Below are positions 35,802 through 46,224 of a stretch of 58,489 bases of DNA, in pieces. Within the stretch, counting starts at the first letter, position 1. Every line of letters begins with the position of its first letter. Location of the stretch: the NCBI GenBank assembly GCA_017522255.1, contig JAFWZP010000013.1, forward strand, positions 1-58,489, read 5' to 3'. The notes beneath the pieces are model-generated. The model saw only the letters and a program-made list of their open reading frames with translations, made no database searches and had not been told where the DNA came from. Both the position numbers and the translations under genes were made by a program. The stretch comes from Bacteroidales bacterium. Lineage in GTDB: Bacteria; Bacteroidota; Bacteroidia; Bacteroidales; P3.

Positions 35802-36704
35802 ATGCAAACACAACATTCGGAATATAGAAAAGGTTTATTGTATGGCGTAATATGTTATCTTACTTGGGGACTTTTTCCTCTTTATTGGAAGATGTTGGAA
35901 CATGTGTCGTCGGTCGAAATTCTTTGTCATCGCATAATATGGTCGTGTGTGTTTATGGCTGTCTTCTTTTGGGGGATACGCAAACTTAAATTGAGAAATT
36001 ATATAAGAGGAGCCAAGCAATATCTATCCTTGTTGTTTACAGGGGCGTTGATGACGTTGAATTGGGGGCTTTATATTTGGGCCATCAATCATCATTATAT
36101 AGTGGAGTCAAGTTTGGGTTATTATATCAATCCATTGTTTTCGGTATTGTTTGCCTCTTTATTTCTAAAAGAAAAACTTAATCGTTCGCAAAAGGTAGCT
36201 ATATTGTTTGCGTTGGTGGGTGTGGTGTATTTTGCCATTGATTATGGTCGTTTTCCTATAATATCGTTGGTGTTGGCAACCTCGTTTGCTATTTATGGGT
36301 TGATGAAAAAGAAAATGGGTGTTGATGCTACTGCGGCTCTCACTGTCGAAACAATGTGGATGATGCCTTTGGCTTTTGGTTATGTAACCTTTTTATGCGT
36401 TACAGGCTGTAGTGCTTTAAACTCGTTCAGTCTCATCACTACTCTTTTGCTACTTGGTGCAGGGGTGGTAACGGCTTTGCCTTTGCTGTGGTTTGGCAAA
36501 GCTGCCGAAAGGATACCTTTGTCAACACTAGGTTTCTTGCAATATTTTTCGCCAACCTTGCAGTTACTTTTGGGAGTGCTATTGTATAATGAAAGTTTTA
36601 CATGCTCGCATATTGTTTGCTTTGCATGTATATGGGTGGGATTGCTGATATATTCGGTGGATATTTTTCGTACAATAAAGAAAAACAAAAAAGCTACAAA
36701 TTAA
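35802..36704 (+). CDS. rarD: RarD-type EamA-family transporter
   Basis: This 300-aa protein has ten predicted membrane segments in two EamA repeats, beginning with the RarD signature GVICYLTWGLFPLYWKML and including LNWGLYIWAINHHYIVESSLGYYINPL. It is an inner-membrane transporter; RarD was linked to chloramphenicol resistance in other bacteria, but the substrate is not known. It is the first gene of a five-gene plus-strand cluster ending with miaA. Confidence 0.9.
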   Translation: MQTQHSEYRKGLLYGVICYLTWGLFPLYWKMLEHVSSVEILCHRIIWSCVFMAVFFWGIRKLKLRNYIRGAKQYLSLLFTGALMTLNWGLYIWAINHHYIVESSLGYYINPLFSVLFASLFLKEKLNRSQKVAILFALVGVVYFAIDYGRFPIISLVLATSFAIYGLMKKKMGVDATAALTVETMWMMPLAFGYVTFLCVTGCSALNSFSLITTLLLLGAGVVTALPLLWFGKAAERIPLSTLGFLQYFSPTLQLLLGVLLYNESFTCSHIVCFACIWVGLLIYSVDIFRTIKKNKKATN

Positions 36705-36717
36705 AACAGAACATCTT

Positions 36718-37758
36718 ATGTTAACAACCAAACGAATATTGATATTGTTTATATTGCTACTATCTTTCTCTTTACCTATGGAGGGACAGAACGATGGTGA
36801 TAATGTTCGTTTGATGTGGTGGAATGTCGAAAACTTTTTTGACCCTGCTAACGATAGCATCAAAAGTGATGACGATTTTACACCACAAGGACTAAATCGG
36901 TGGGGATACAAACGCTTCGAAAAAAAGAAAAACAATATATATAAAACGATAGTGTCAATGGGTTTGGACAGTCTGCCGGCGGTTGTGGGAATGTGTGAAG
37001 TGGAAAACGATTGGGTGTTGAAGCAACTGTGTTTCAATACTCCTTTGCGTAAATTTGGATATGATTTTGTGCACTACGATTCGCCTGACAGCAGGGGTAT
37101 AGATGTGGCTTTGCTTTATAGATGCGATTATTTTAAACTACTTTATTCTCAGCCTATAGCTGTTGCAGATAGTAGTGACACAGCTTTTCGAACCCGTGAT
37201 ATATTATTGGTGTCGGGTGTGGTGTTTGAAAGCGACACATTATTTTTGTTGCTCTGTCATTTTCCTTCCAAAAGAGGAGGTGCTTATGCCGAAGCCAAAC
37301 GTAGGCTTGCAGCTATGCAGTTGGCATATACTGTCGATACCCTTGTACAATGTCATAGCAAGGCTGCTGTTGTGGTGATGGGAGATTTAAACGACACTCC
37401 GTTCGACGAAAGTGTGACCGAAGTTTTGCGTGTGTCGCCTCATAGGAGGGATTGGAACAAAAATATATTGATAAATTTGATGACCGATATTCCTGAAGGA
37501 AAGGGCACTTACAAGTATCAAGGACAATGGTCAACGATAGATCAGATAATGATTACGAAGAATTTACATCCTTGTTGGGCAGTGTCTATGGTAGTAAAAA
37601 CCGGTACAGCAAACATTTACTCGCCAAATTTTTTATTGCTTTATGATAATAAATTTCGAGGAAATAAGTTGTATCGTACATATATAGGACCGAAGTATGA
37701 AGGTGGTTTTAGCGACCATTTACCTGTATATGTAGATATTAATAAATTGAATAACTAA
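36718..37758 (+). CDS. Exported endonuclease/exonuclease/phosphatase family protein
   Basis: This 346-aa protein has an N-terminal signal peptide (ILILFILLLSFSLPMEGQ). The EEP-fold motifs are in order: MWWNVENFFDP, MCEVEN with the catalytic Glu, VVVMGDLNDTPFD and the closing FSDHLPVYVDI with Asp-His. It hydrolyses phosphodiester bonds in the periplasm or outside the cell, either nucleic acid or a phospholipid/inositol phosphate; the choice cannot be made from sequence. It follows rarD by 13 bp. Confidence 0.88.
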   Translation: MLTTKRILILFILLLSFSLPMEGQNDGDNVRLMWWNVENFFDPANDSIKSDDDFTPQGLNRWGYKRFEKKKNNIYKTIVSMGLDSLPAVVGMCEVENDWVLKQLCFNTPLRKFGYDFVHYDSPDSRGIDVALLYRCDYFKLLYSQPIAVADSSDTAFRTRDILLVSGVVFESDTLFLLLCHFPSKRGGAYAEAKRRLAAMQLAYTVDTLVQCHSKAAVVVMGDLNDTPFDESVTEVLRVSPHRRDWNKNILINLMTDIPEGKGTYKYQGQWSTIDQIMITKNLHPCWAVSMVVKTGTANIYSPNFLLLYDNKFRGNKLYRTYIGPKYEGGFSDHLPVYVDINKLNN

Positions 37759-37777
37759 CTAATAATTGAATAATAAG

Positions 37778-38488
37778 ATGATAAAGAACGTATTGTTAAC
37801 ATTGACAATTTTTGTGCTTACATTGTCGTGCAACAGAACCCACAAAGAAGTTATACTTACTTTTGCCGACGGAAAACCCGAACTAGTCTACGAAACCAAA
37901 GATGTAAACGGCGAAAAGCAGCGTGTGGCTGAAGAAATGTTTTATAATTCCGGCAAAGTGCGATACAAACGTAGTTTTAAAGACAATAAACCTTATGGAG
38001 TGTGGGAATATTATTACGAGAATGGCAATCTATTTGCAAAAGCCGATTTTTCAAATTTCAACATAGGCGAGAATTGGGTGTTTTATTACGAAAACGGAGA
38101 TAAAATCTTTGCCGATGATTTGGAAATAAAGATAGTGGAAATTACCAGAGATCGTATGCCTATCACTGTGGAAGGTACCGATGGCGAAACAGCAAAACAA
38201 TGTCAGTTTTATGCAAGTTACAAATTGCGTTCGGAAGGATATTTCAAAGGTCATGCCAAAGAAGGAGACTGGGTATATTATTTCGAAAACGGAAACAAAC
38301 AGGCTTATGGCAAATTTGTAGACAACACACCTCATGGCGAACATATAATCTATCACGAAAATGGAAATATATACTACAAAGGTATGTATGAGAATGGTGT
38401 ACGAGTAGGTGAGTGGGAATTTTATAACGATAAAGGTCAAAAGGTGGCTGTTAAACAATTTGGCGAACAACAAAAACAATTACAATAG
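37778..38488 (+). CDS. MORN/YwqK-like repeat lipoprotein (236 aa)
   Basis: The ATG at 37778 gives a lipoprotein signal (FVLTLSCNR, lipobox Cys). After it come several YwqK/MORN-like repeats of the type GxWxYYYENGN ([52 protein letters not shown]). Such repeats form a beta meander. The family was named after a toxin-antitoxin partner, but that role is not supported here. It overlaps the next gene by one base (TAGTG). Confidence 0.85.
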   Translation: MIKNVLLTLTIFVLTLSCNRTHKEVILTFADGKPELVYETKDVNGEKQRVAEEMFYNSGKVRYKRSFKDNKPYGVWEYYYENGNLFAKADFSNFNIGENWVFYYENGDKIFADDLEIKIVEITRDRMPITVEGTDGETAKQCQFYASYKLRSEGYFKGHAKEGDWVYYFENGNKQAYGKFVDNTPHGEHIIYHENGNIYYKGMYENGVRVGEWEFYNDKGQKVAVKQFGEQQKQLQ

Positions 38489-39909
38489 TGATATTACAAC
38501 ATCCGATATACAAGATAGTAGGAGAGGTAGCCGACCAAATGGGCATAAAAGTCTTTGCCGTAGGCGGTGTGGTGAGGGACTATTTTTTGCAACGTCCGTG
38601 CACCGACATCGATATAGTATGCGTAGGTAGTGGCATAGATTTGGCTGTTAATGTAGCTCATCGTATCAACCGGCATAAAGAGGTGAATGTGTTTAAAAAC
38701 TTTGGGACAGCCATGTTTCATTATCAATACGAAGGTGAGGATTGGCAGATAGAATTTGTGGGAGCTCGCAAAGAATCTTATCGTGCCAATAGTCGCAAAC
38801 CTATAGTGGAGAATGGCACTCTTGAAGACGATCAAAACCGTAGAGATTTCACCATCAATGCCATGGCTGTATCGCTTAATGCCGACAGCTATGGCGAACT
38901 ATTGGATCCTTTTGCCGGCATACACGATTTGAACAACGGAGTTATACGTACACCATTGGATCCCGATATAACTTTTTCTGATGACCCTTTGCGTATGATG
39001 AGGGCCATACGTTTTGCATCGCAATTGGGATTTGTAATAGAAAACAAAACATTCGATGCCATTGAGCGAAACGCTTCACGTATCGAGATTGTGTCGAAAG
39101 AACGGATAGAAGTAGAACTAAACAAGATAGTGCTTTCTAAAGTGCCTTCGTTAGGTTTTAAATTGCTATACAAAAGCGGATTGATGAAATTGATATTCCC
39201 CGAGTTTGCCAACCTCAAGGGCGTGGAAATGGTAAAAGAACGTGGGCATAAAGATAATTTTTATCATACTTTGGAAGTGCTGGACAATGTAGCTCGCCAT
39301 TCCGACAACCTATGGCTGCGATGGGCTGCCATACTCCATGATATAGGCAAGCCTGCCACTAAACGATACGACGAAAAACTTGGGTGGACTTTTCACGGGC
39401 ACGAGGTGAAGGGTGCTAAGATGGTGAAAGCTATTTTTGCCAAACTGAAGTTGCCTATGAACGAAAAAATGAAATATGTCGAAAAGTTGGTATCGTTGCA
39501 TTTGCGTCCAATCATATTGTCTGAAGATACAGTAACCGATTCGGCAGTGCGTAGGTTGCTCTTCGATGCAGGAAACGATGTGGACGATTTGATGTTGCTA
39601 TGCGAAGCCGACATCACGTCCAAAAATCCTCAAAAGGTACAAAAGTATTTGAACAACTTCAAGATAGTACGTCAAAAACTAATCGACATAGAAGAAAAAG
39701 ATAGAATACGCAATTTTCAGCCTCCCATAAATGGCGAAGATATAATGCGAGTGTTTGATTTGCAACCTTGCTACGAAATAGGCGTTATCAAAAATGCTAT
39801 CAAAGAAGCTATATTAGATGGCATTATACCAAACTCTTACAACGAGGCCTACGAGTTTATGCTATCCGAAGCCGCAAAAATGGGACTTAAACCAAAAGAT
39901 GATAAGTAA
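38488..39909 (+). CDS. CCA tRNA nucleotidyltransferase with HD domain
   Basis: This 473-aa protein uses a GTG start that overlaps the upstream stop. The class II nucleotidyltransferase head carries [13 protein letters not shown] and the DxD metal site CTDIDIV near residue 33, then [10 protein letters not shown]. An HD phosphohydrolase domain follows ([11 protein letters not shown] near residue 290). It adds or repairs the 3' CCA of tRNA. It sits 17 bp before miaA, another tRNA-modifying gene. Confidence 0.92.
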   Translation: MILQHPIYKIVGEVADQMGIKVFAVGGVVRDYFLQRPCTDIDIVCVGSGIDLAVNVAHRINRHKEVNVFKNFGTAMFHYQYEGEDWQIEFVGARKESYRANSRKPIVENGTLEDDQNRRDFTINAMAVSLNADSYGELLDPFAGIHDLNNGVIRTPLDPDITFSDDPLRMMRAIRFASQLGFVIENKTFDAIERNASRIEIVSKERIEVELNKIVLSKVPSLGFKLLYKSGLMKLIFPEFANLKGVEMVKERGHKDNFYHTLEVLDNVARHSDNLWLRWAAILHDIGKPATKRYDEKLGWTFHGHEVKGAKMVKAIFAKLKLPMNEKMKYVEKLVSLHLRPIILSEDTVTDSAVRRLLFDAGNDVDDLMLLCEADITSKNPQKVQKYLNNFKIVRQKLIDIEEKDRIRNFQPPINGEDIMRVFDLQPCYEIGVIKNAIKEAILDGIIPNSYNEAYEFMLSEAAKMGLKPKDDK

Positions 39910-39926
39910 TTATATCGATAAAATAT

Positions 39927-40838
39927 ATGCACGAAAATAAAAAGCTGATAGTAGTGTTGGGACCTACAGCGATAGGCAAAACCGCATTGGCTATAGAGGT
40001 GGCCAAGCATTATAACACCCAAATAGTGTCGTCCGATTCGAGGCAGTTTTACAAAGAACTGAACATAGGTGTGGCACGTCCGTCAGATGAAGAGCTGTCG
40101 GCTGTGCCTCATCATTTAATAGCCAATCTGTCGGTAAAGGACTACTACAACGTGTCGATGTATGAGCATGATGCACTAATGGCTTTGACCGGTGTGTTTC
40201 AAAGGAACGATGTGGCGGTATGTGTAGGAGGTTCGGGATTGTATATTGATGCTTTGTGTATGGGTATTGCCGATATGCCTGACCCAACTCCCGAACTAAA
40301 ACAACGGCTTAGAAACGATTACGAAAGGGGGGGATTGGAAGAATTGAGATTTCAACTTAAGTTTTTGGATCCCACCTATTACAACGAAGTGGATTTGGCA
40401 AACCATATGCGAATATTGCGTGCTTTGGAAGTGTGCTATACTACCGGTAAACCATTTTCGGAAGTGAGAAAACAAGGTGTAAAAAAACGTCCATTCGAGA
40501 TAATAAAGATTGGTATGGCAATGGACAGAGACACTCTGAACCATAGGATAAACAAAAGGGTGGATATAATGATGGATATGGGACTGCTCAGCGAGGTGGA
40601 AACAGTGTCGCAATATCGACAATATACTGCATTGAACACAGTGGGATATAAAGAAATATTCGACTATATGGATCAAAAAATATCATTGCAACAAGCTGTA
40701 GAAAATATAAAAACCAACACACGACGATATGCCAAACGCCAAATGACATGGTTTCGTCGATACAGCGATATAAAATGGATAAACATCACCGAATACACAA
40801 ATATCCTCAAGCAAGCGTTGGAGATAATTGAAGGCTGA
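39927..40838 (+). CDS. miaA: tRNA dimethylallyltransferase MiaA
   Basis: This 303-aa protein has the P-loop GPTAIGKTALAIEVAK at 12-27, SSDSRQFYKELNIG, and VGYKEIFDYMD near residue 235. It adds the isopentenyl group to A37 of tRNAs that read UNN codons. The length is normal. It is the last gene of the rarD-miaA cluster. Confidence 0.95.
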   Translation: MHENKKLIVVLGPTAIGKTALAIEVAKHYNTQIVSSDSRQFYKELNIGVARPSDEELSAVPHHLIANLSVKDYYNVSMYEHDALMALTGVFQRNDVAVCVGGSGLYIDALCMGIADMPDPTPELKQRLRNDYERGGLEELRFQLKFLDPTYYNEVDLANHMRILRALEVCYTTGKPFSEVRKQGVKKRPFEIIKIGMAMDRDTLNHRINKRVDIMMDMGLLSEVETVSQYRQYTALNTVGYKEIFDYMDQKISLQQAVENIKTNTRRYAKRQMTWFRRYSDIKWINITEYTNILKQALEIIEG

Positions 40839-40988
40839 TAAGGGTAGTTGATACAAATACCCTTAAGGGCTACTTTGTTGACCTTGGAGGTTCAGAAAAC
40901 AGACTTTTTAAGATTGAGAAAACAGATATTAAAATCATTCTTTGAATAGCGTTGAAATGAATAATACAATCAATAAATTAATGCAGAT

Positions 40989-42300
40989 ATGAAGATAATA
41001 ATATTAAGCATAGTAGCAGTAGTTTGTGTAAATATCGGTTTGGCACAAGAAAGGTTTACCATCGGCGATTTGACGTACAAGGTAAAGAACAATGCGGAAG
41101 TGAAGGTATATAAGTGCAATAAGTCTGCAACAGAGGTGGATATTCCTACTAGTGTACGTTATAAATTAAGAAAATATGATGTTACAAGTATTGGCTTAGG
41201 GGCATTTGAGAATTGTACCGACCTGCTCTCTGTTGCTATACCCAATAGTATAAATGAAATAGAGGCTTGTGCTTTTTCGTACTGTATCGGTTTGACTTCG
41301 ATAGATATTCCCAATACCATTTCAACAATCGAAACATATACCTTCAGAGCTTGTACTGCATTAAAGGAGATAAATCTCCCGAATAGTGTTACTCACATAA
41401 AGCAAGGAGCGTTCTTTGATTGCATTAACACCGTTTCTATTACAGTTCCCAACAGCGTTGTAAGTATTGGTAGCTCAGCATTTGATAACTGTAGTAGTTT
41501 AGTATCTATCAATATTCCCGAAGGTATTGATACGATAGAGTATTCTGTATTTAATAATTGTAGAAGTCTTACTTCGATAACTATTCCCAATAGCGTTACT
41601 TATATTTCTACCGTAGCTTTCTATAAATGTACAAGTTTAGCTTCGTTTACAATTCCACAGTCGGTTCGGGGTATTGGTTGTGATGCTTTTTCATATACAG
41701 CCTTTTATAATGATAGTTCCAATTGGAATGGACATGTATTGTGTAAAGATAATTGTCTTTTGGGAGCAAGATGCATGAATGGCGAATATTTTATTATTCC
41801 GGATGATATTAGATTAATAGCAGATAATGTCTTTTTTCTTTGTCAGACTTTGAAATCAATAGATATATCGAATAATGTAACTTATGTTGGCAATAATGTA
41901 TTTTATGGCTGTGAGAGATTAGAGTCGGTTTCTCTAGGTAATCGTCTTGAGAATATTGGTAAAAAAAATGTTCTATGACTGTGAAAGTTTAGTTACAATT
42001 AATATCCCCGAAAGCGTTACCACTATAGGGCATGGAGCATTTAGCGGATGCAGAAAATTAAAGTCTATAACGATACCCAAGAATGTAAACTACATTGGTA
42101 ATTTTGCATTCAATTATTATGATAGTAACTTAAGTACAATAATTTGTTTGCCTACCGAGCCACCTATATTAGAAGGTAATGATGTATTTACTCGTAGCAA
42201 TTCAACCACCCTCCAAGTTCCACGCGGTAGCCTGGAGAGATACAAAGCCTCCGATTGGAACAAGTACTTTGAAGGGAGAATCGTTGAAATCGAAGAATAA
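40989..42300 (+). pseudogene. BspA-like leucine-rich-repeat protein, frameshifted in an A8 tract
   Basis: A signal peptide (ILSIVAVVCVNIGLAQE) is followed by about a dozen 23-residue LRR_5/BspA repeats of the form NSVTxIgxxAFxxCxxLxsI. The frame ends at 41978 (329 aa), but the repeats continue in another frame to 42300 and close with the same SLERYKASDWNKYFEGR tail as the two paralogues. The break is at A8 (41961-41968); seven A's would give one continuous protein (NIGKKMFYDCESL). It is either a pseudogene or a phase-variable gene. BspA proteins are surface adhesins in oral Bacteroidetes; the location here is inferred. Confidence 0.88.
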
Positions 42301-42328
42301 TAGTGTATATATATAATATAGTATAGAT

Positions 42329-43873
42329 ATGAAGAGAATAATATTAAGCATAGTAGCAGTAGTGGTGCTTATTGTTGTAATGATTAGCTGTGAAACCAAC
42401 ACCCATCTAATAGGATTACATTTTACTTTAGATAATTTCGAGTACGAAGTTATAGATATAGAGAAAGTGAGCGTAGTGAAGAGTTTCGATACATCTCAAG
42501 TGGTAAATATACCTACTACGGTAACACACGAAGGACTGACTTATAAAATTGCAGCTGTCGAATTTGGAGCATTTGATAGCAATGTCAATATGACATCAGT
42601 GGTTATACCCCAAACGGTAAAGCGTATAGGATCATTGGCATTCAATAACTGTGTAAAACTAATGGACTTTAATATTCCGAAGACGGTAAAATATATTGGA
42701 GAACTAGCATTTCAGAATACAGCATTCTTCAATAACAAAGACAATTGGAAAGATAATGTTCTTTATAAAGATGGTTGCTTATTGAGAGCTGATACAATGT
42801 TGAGTGGCGAATATTTTATAGACGAAAACACACGTGTGATAGCTGCCGCAGCATTTACTGACTGCAAAAATTTAATTTCTATCACTATACCGCAAAATAT
42901 TACTATCATTAGCTGTGCTACATTTTCCGGTTGCAAAAATTTAAAGTCTATAACCATTCCCAATAGCGTCGAATATATTGAAGATGGAGTATTCTATGGT
43001 TGTAGCAGTTTAACCTCTGTAAAACTTCCCGATAGTATTGATTGGATTGGTACATGTATGTTTAAAGACTGTACTAGTCTAACATCCGTTGATATACCTA
43101 ATGGTGTTACCACTATTGGGTCAAACGGATTTGAAAATTGTAGTGCTTTAACCTTTGTAGATATTCCCAACAGCGTTACTATATTCGGTCCTTTTACTTT
43201 TGCCAATTGTAGTAGCCTAACTTCGGTCAATATTCCCAAAGGGGTTAAAGTCATAGACCCTTTTATTTTTCTCAATTGCAGTAGTTTAGATTCTATTATA
43301 ATTCCGTATGGCGTTGAAACTATCGGTATTGATGCGTTTGGTAATTGCACTAGTCTAAATACCTTCAATATTCCACCAACTGTAGAATATATTGGCGATG
43401 GAGCTTTCCACAACACTGCATTTTTCCACAACCAAGACAATTGGACAGGAAAAGTTCTTTATAAAGATGGTTGCTTATTAGTTGCTGATACAACATTGAG
43501 TGGCGAATATTTTATACTCGAAAACACACGAGCAATAGCGGTGAGGGCATTTAGAAACTGTAACAAACTAACATCGGTAATAATTCCCAATAGCATTACT
43601 ACTATAGAGCATTCAATATTTGAAGATTGTAACATCTTGAACAAAGTAATAATAGGTAGCAATATGGATACTATAAAAGACTATGCTTTTTATGGTTGCG
43701 ACAATCTGACAAACGTAATATGCCTATCTCAAGAACCACCAATACTTGAAAAAGAAGTTTTCCCGTATCCCAACAAAGCCACCCTCCAAGTTCCACGTGG
43801 TAGCCTGGAGAGATACAAAGCCTCCGATTGGAACAAGTACTTTGAAGGAAGAATCGTTGAAATTGAAGAATAA
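42329..43873 (+). CDS. BspA-like leucine-rich-repeat protein (514 aa)
   Basis: The N-terminus (KRIILSIVAVVVLIVVMISCE) looks like a lipoprotein-type signal, unlike the cleaved signals of its two paralogues. It carries about 15 BspA-type LRRs, interrupted twice by a DNWKDNVLYKDGCLL-type block that also occurs in the first gene. It ends RGSLERYKASDWNKYFEGR. It lies 28 bp after the broken paralogue, and its 3' end is almost base-for-base the same as that gene's. There is no T9SS tail. A surface-binding role is inferred from the family. Confidence 0.88.
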   Translation: MKRIILSIVAVVVLIVVMISCETNTHLIGLHFTLDNFEYEVIDIEKVSVVKSFDTSQVVNIPTTVTHEGLTYKIAAVEFGAFDSNVNMTSVVIPQTVKRIGSLAFNNCVKLMDFNIPKTVKYIGELAFQNTAFFNNKDNWKDNVLYKDGCLLRADTMLSGEYFIDENTRVIAAAAFTDCKNLISITIPQNITIISCATFSGCKNLKSITIPNSVEYIEDGVFYGCSSLTSVKLPDSIDWIGTCMFKDCTSLTSVDIPNGVTTIGSNGFENCSALTFVDIPNSVTIFGPFTFANCSSLTSVNIPKGVKVIDPFIFLNCSSLDSIIIPYGVETIGIDAFGNCTSLNTFNIPPTVEYIGDGAFHNTAFFHNQDNWTGKVLYKDGCLLVADTTLSGEYFILENTRAIAVRAFRNCNKLTSVIIPNSITTIEHSIFEDCNILNKVIIGSNMDTIKDYAFYGCDNLTNVICLSQEPPILEKEVFPYPNKATLQVPRGSLERYKASDWNKYFEGRIVEIEE

Positions 43874-43899
43874 TAGTGTATATATAATATAGTATAGCT

Positions 43900-46074
43900 A
43901 TGAAGAGAATAATATTAAGCATAGTAGCAGTAGTTTGTGTAAATATCGGGTTGGCACAAGAGAGGTTTTTTACTATAGATAATCTTAACTATGAGGTGAA
44001 AGCACCTAATGAGGTGAAACTGTGGGGAAGTAATTTTATTATAACCTCATTAGATATACCCTCTACAGTGGTAATACATGATACTACTTACACCGTTACT
44101 GCTATTGGAAGGTGGGCATTCGGATACCAGGACAGTTTAACCTCCATCAGCATCCCCAATACTGTTACTTCCATCGAAGAATATGCATTCATGGGTTGCA
44201 AAAGTTTAGTATCTATTGTTATTCCCGAAAGTGTTACTGCGATAGAAAACTGCACGTTCGAAGACTGCCATAGTCTTACATCCATAACTATTCCTAATAG
44301 TGTTACCGTCATTGGGATATCGGCATTTAGAGGCTGTAGAAGTTTACAATCTATTGCAATTCCAAATAGTGTTGCCACTATTGGTAAAGGTGCATTCAGT
44401 CGTTGCAGTAGTTTAACTACTATCTCTATTCCTAGTAGTATTACAACTATTGAAAATAATACCTTTAGCCATTGCGAAAGTTTATCTTCTTTTGTTATTT
44501 CCAACAATGTTACTTCTATTGGGCAGTCAGCATTTTCTAATTGCAATAATTTGGACACCTTTGTTATTCCCAATAGCGTCACATCTATTGGAAAATGGGC
44601 GTTTAAAGGTATAAAACATATTACATATCATGGAGCGGCAGAAGGCTATCCTTGGGGTGCATTGTGTATGAATGGTTTTGTTGAAGATGGTTTTGTATAT
44701 AGAAGTAGCAGTGAAAAAACAAAATTGTTGGGATATATAGGCAAGGATACAAACGTTGTAATTCCCAATGGTGTTACAACTATTGGACGACATGCATTCG
44801 AAATGTGTAGCAATATAACCTCCATTGATATTCCCAATACTGTTAGTGTTATTGAAGATTTAGCCTTTGCCGACTGTAGAAGTTTGCGTTTCATTACTAT
44901 TCCTTATGGAGTTACCACTATTGGAGATGCAGTTTTTAATCATTGCCATGGATTGATATCTGTATCCATTCCCAATAGCGTTACTTCTATTGACAATTCC
45001 TTTGGATTCTGCTCGAGTCTGACGTCTATTACTATTCCCAATAGTGTTACTTATATTGGTGATTACACTTTCACAGGATGCTATAATTTAGCTTCTATCA
45101 ATATTCCCGAAGGAATCACTACTATTCGTTCAAACACATTTCGCAATTGTGAAAGTTTGGATTCTGTATCTATTCCTAAAAGCGTTACAACCATTGAAGA
45201 GAGAGCTTTTGCTTATTGTACCAACTTAAAGACTATTGTTATTCCAAACAGTGTCAGAAATATTGATGATATAGCTTTTGATGAAGTGAAACATATTATT
45301 TATCATGGTTCGGCAAAAGGTTCATCTTGGGGAGCATTGAGCCTAAATGGTTTTGTTGAAGATGGTTTTGTGTATAGCAATAGCAAAAAAACAAAGCTGT
45401 TGGCGTATATAGGCGATGATACGCATGTTGTTATTCCAAATAGTGTTACTACCATTGGAAAATATGCATTCAGTGGGTGTAAAAACTTAGTCTCGGTATC
45501 CATCCCCAACAGTGTTACTACTATCGAAAATTCTGCATTTCAAAGTTGTGATAATTTAGTTGCTGTATCTCTCCCCGATGGTATTACATCTATTGAAGAT
45601 CATACCTTTGATTTTTGTGAGAGTTTGGTATCAATAGATATTCCAAGTAGTGTTACATCTATTGGCAATTATGCTTTCGTATGTTGTATTAGCTTGGTTT
45701 CTCTATCTATTCCCGATAGTGTTACATTTATTGGACATAGTGCATTCTATAAATGTACTAGTTTGACATCCGTTACTATCCCTAGTAAGCTTACTTTTGT
45801 TGCAGAAAACGCATTTGCCGATTGTAGCAGTTTAGCTTCGGTAACTATTCCAAGCAGTGTTACTACTATCGATGCTCATGCGTTCAATAAATGTGCCAGT
45901 TTGAAAGAGTTTGTTTCGTTGGCAGTCAATCCGCCTTCATTGGATTGGGAACCATTCAAAAATCCTATAAGTTCGGTACTCCAAGTTCCACGCGGCAGCC
46001 TGGAGAGATACAAAGCCTCCGATTGGAACAACTACTTCTCCCGCATTGAAGAGATTGGCAGTAGTAACCGATAA
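43900..46074 (+). CDS. BspA-like leucine-rich-repeat protein (724 aa)
   Basis: The signal peptide is nearly identical to that of the first paralogue (KRIILSIVAVVCVNIGLAQ). About 24 LRR_5 repeats follow, interrupted twice by a variant block (VEDGFVYSNSKKTKLLAYIG and its copy about 230 residues earlier), pointing to an internal duplication of a large unit. The tail is SLERYKASDWNNYFSR. It is the longest of the three tandem paralogues, 26 bp after the second. Confidence 0.88.
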   Translation: MKRIILSIVAVVCVNIGLAQERFFTIDNLNYEVKAPNEVKLWGSNFIITSLDIPSTVVIHDTTYTVTAIGRWAFGYQDSLTSISIPNTVTSIEEYAFMGCKSLVSIVIPESVTAIENCTFEDCHSLTSITIPNSVTVIGISAFRGCRSLQSIAIPNSVATIGKGAFSRCSSLTTISIPSSITTIENNTFSHCESLSSFVISNNVTSIGQSAFSNCNNLDTFVIPNSVTSIGKWAFKGIKHITYHGAAEGYPWGALCMNGFVEDGFVYRSSSEKTKLLGYIGKDTNVVIPNGVTTIGRHAFEMCSNITSIDIPNTVSVIEDLAFADCRSLRFITIPYGVTTIGDAVFNHCHGLISVSIPNSVTSIDNSFGFCSSLTSITIPNSVTYIGDYTFTGCYNLASINIPEGITTIRSNTFRNCESLDSVSIPKSVTTIEERAFAYCTNLKTIVIPNSVRNIDDIAFDEVKHIIYHGSAKGSSWGALSLNGFVEDGFVYSNSKKTKLLAYIGDDTHVVIPNSVTTIGKYAFSGCKNLVSVSIPNSVTTIENSAFQSCDNLVAVSLPDGITSIEDHTFDFCESLVSIDIPSSVTSIGNYAFVCCISLVSLSIPDSVTFIGHSAFYKCTSLTSVTIPSKLTFVAENAFADCSSLASVTIPSSVTTIDAHAFNKCASLKEFVSLAVNPPSLDWEPFKNPISSVLQVPRGSLERYKASDWNNYFSRIEEIGSSNR

Positions 46075-46224
46075 TGTAGTTGTATGGTGGTGTTTGATGC
46101 TGACAATTTGTCATATTTGTTGAACTTTGATTAGTTTGGCTTTGTTTTTGATGTGTTGGCTTATTGAGGGTGCAATAGATGATGCCCCTATAATACTATA
46201 ACATAAATAATAAGAAAAGCAACT

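Noticed and set aside
37778..38488. YwqK-like protein as an antitoxin
   Set aside because: The family name suggests it, but the product is a lipoprotein in a housekeeping cluster and no toxin gene is adjacent.
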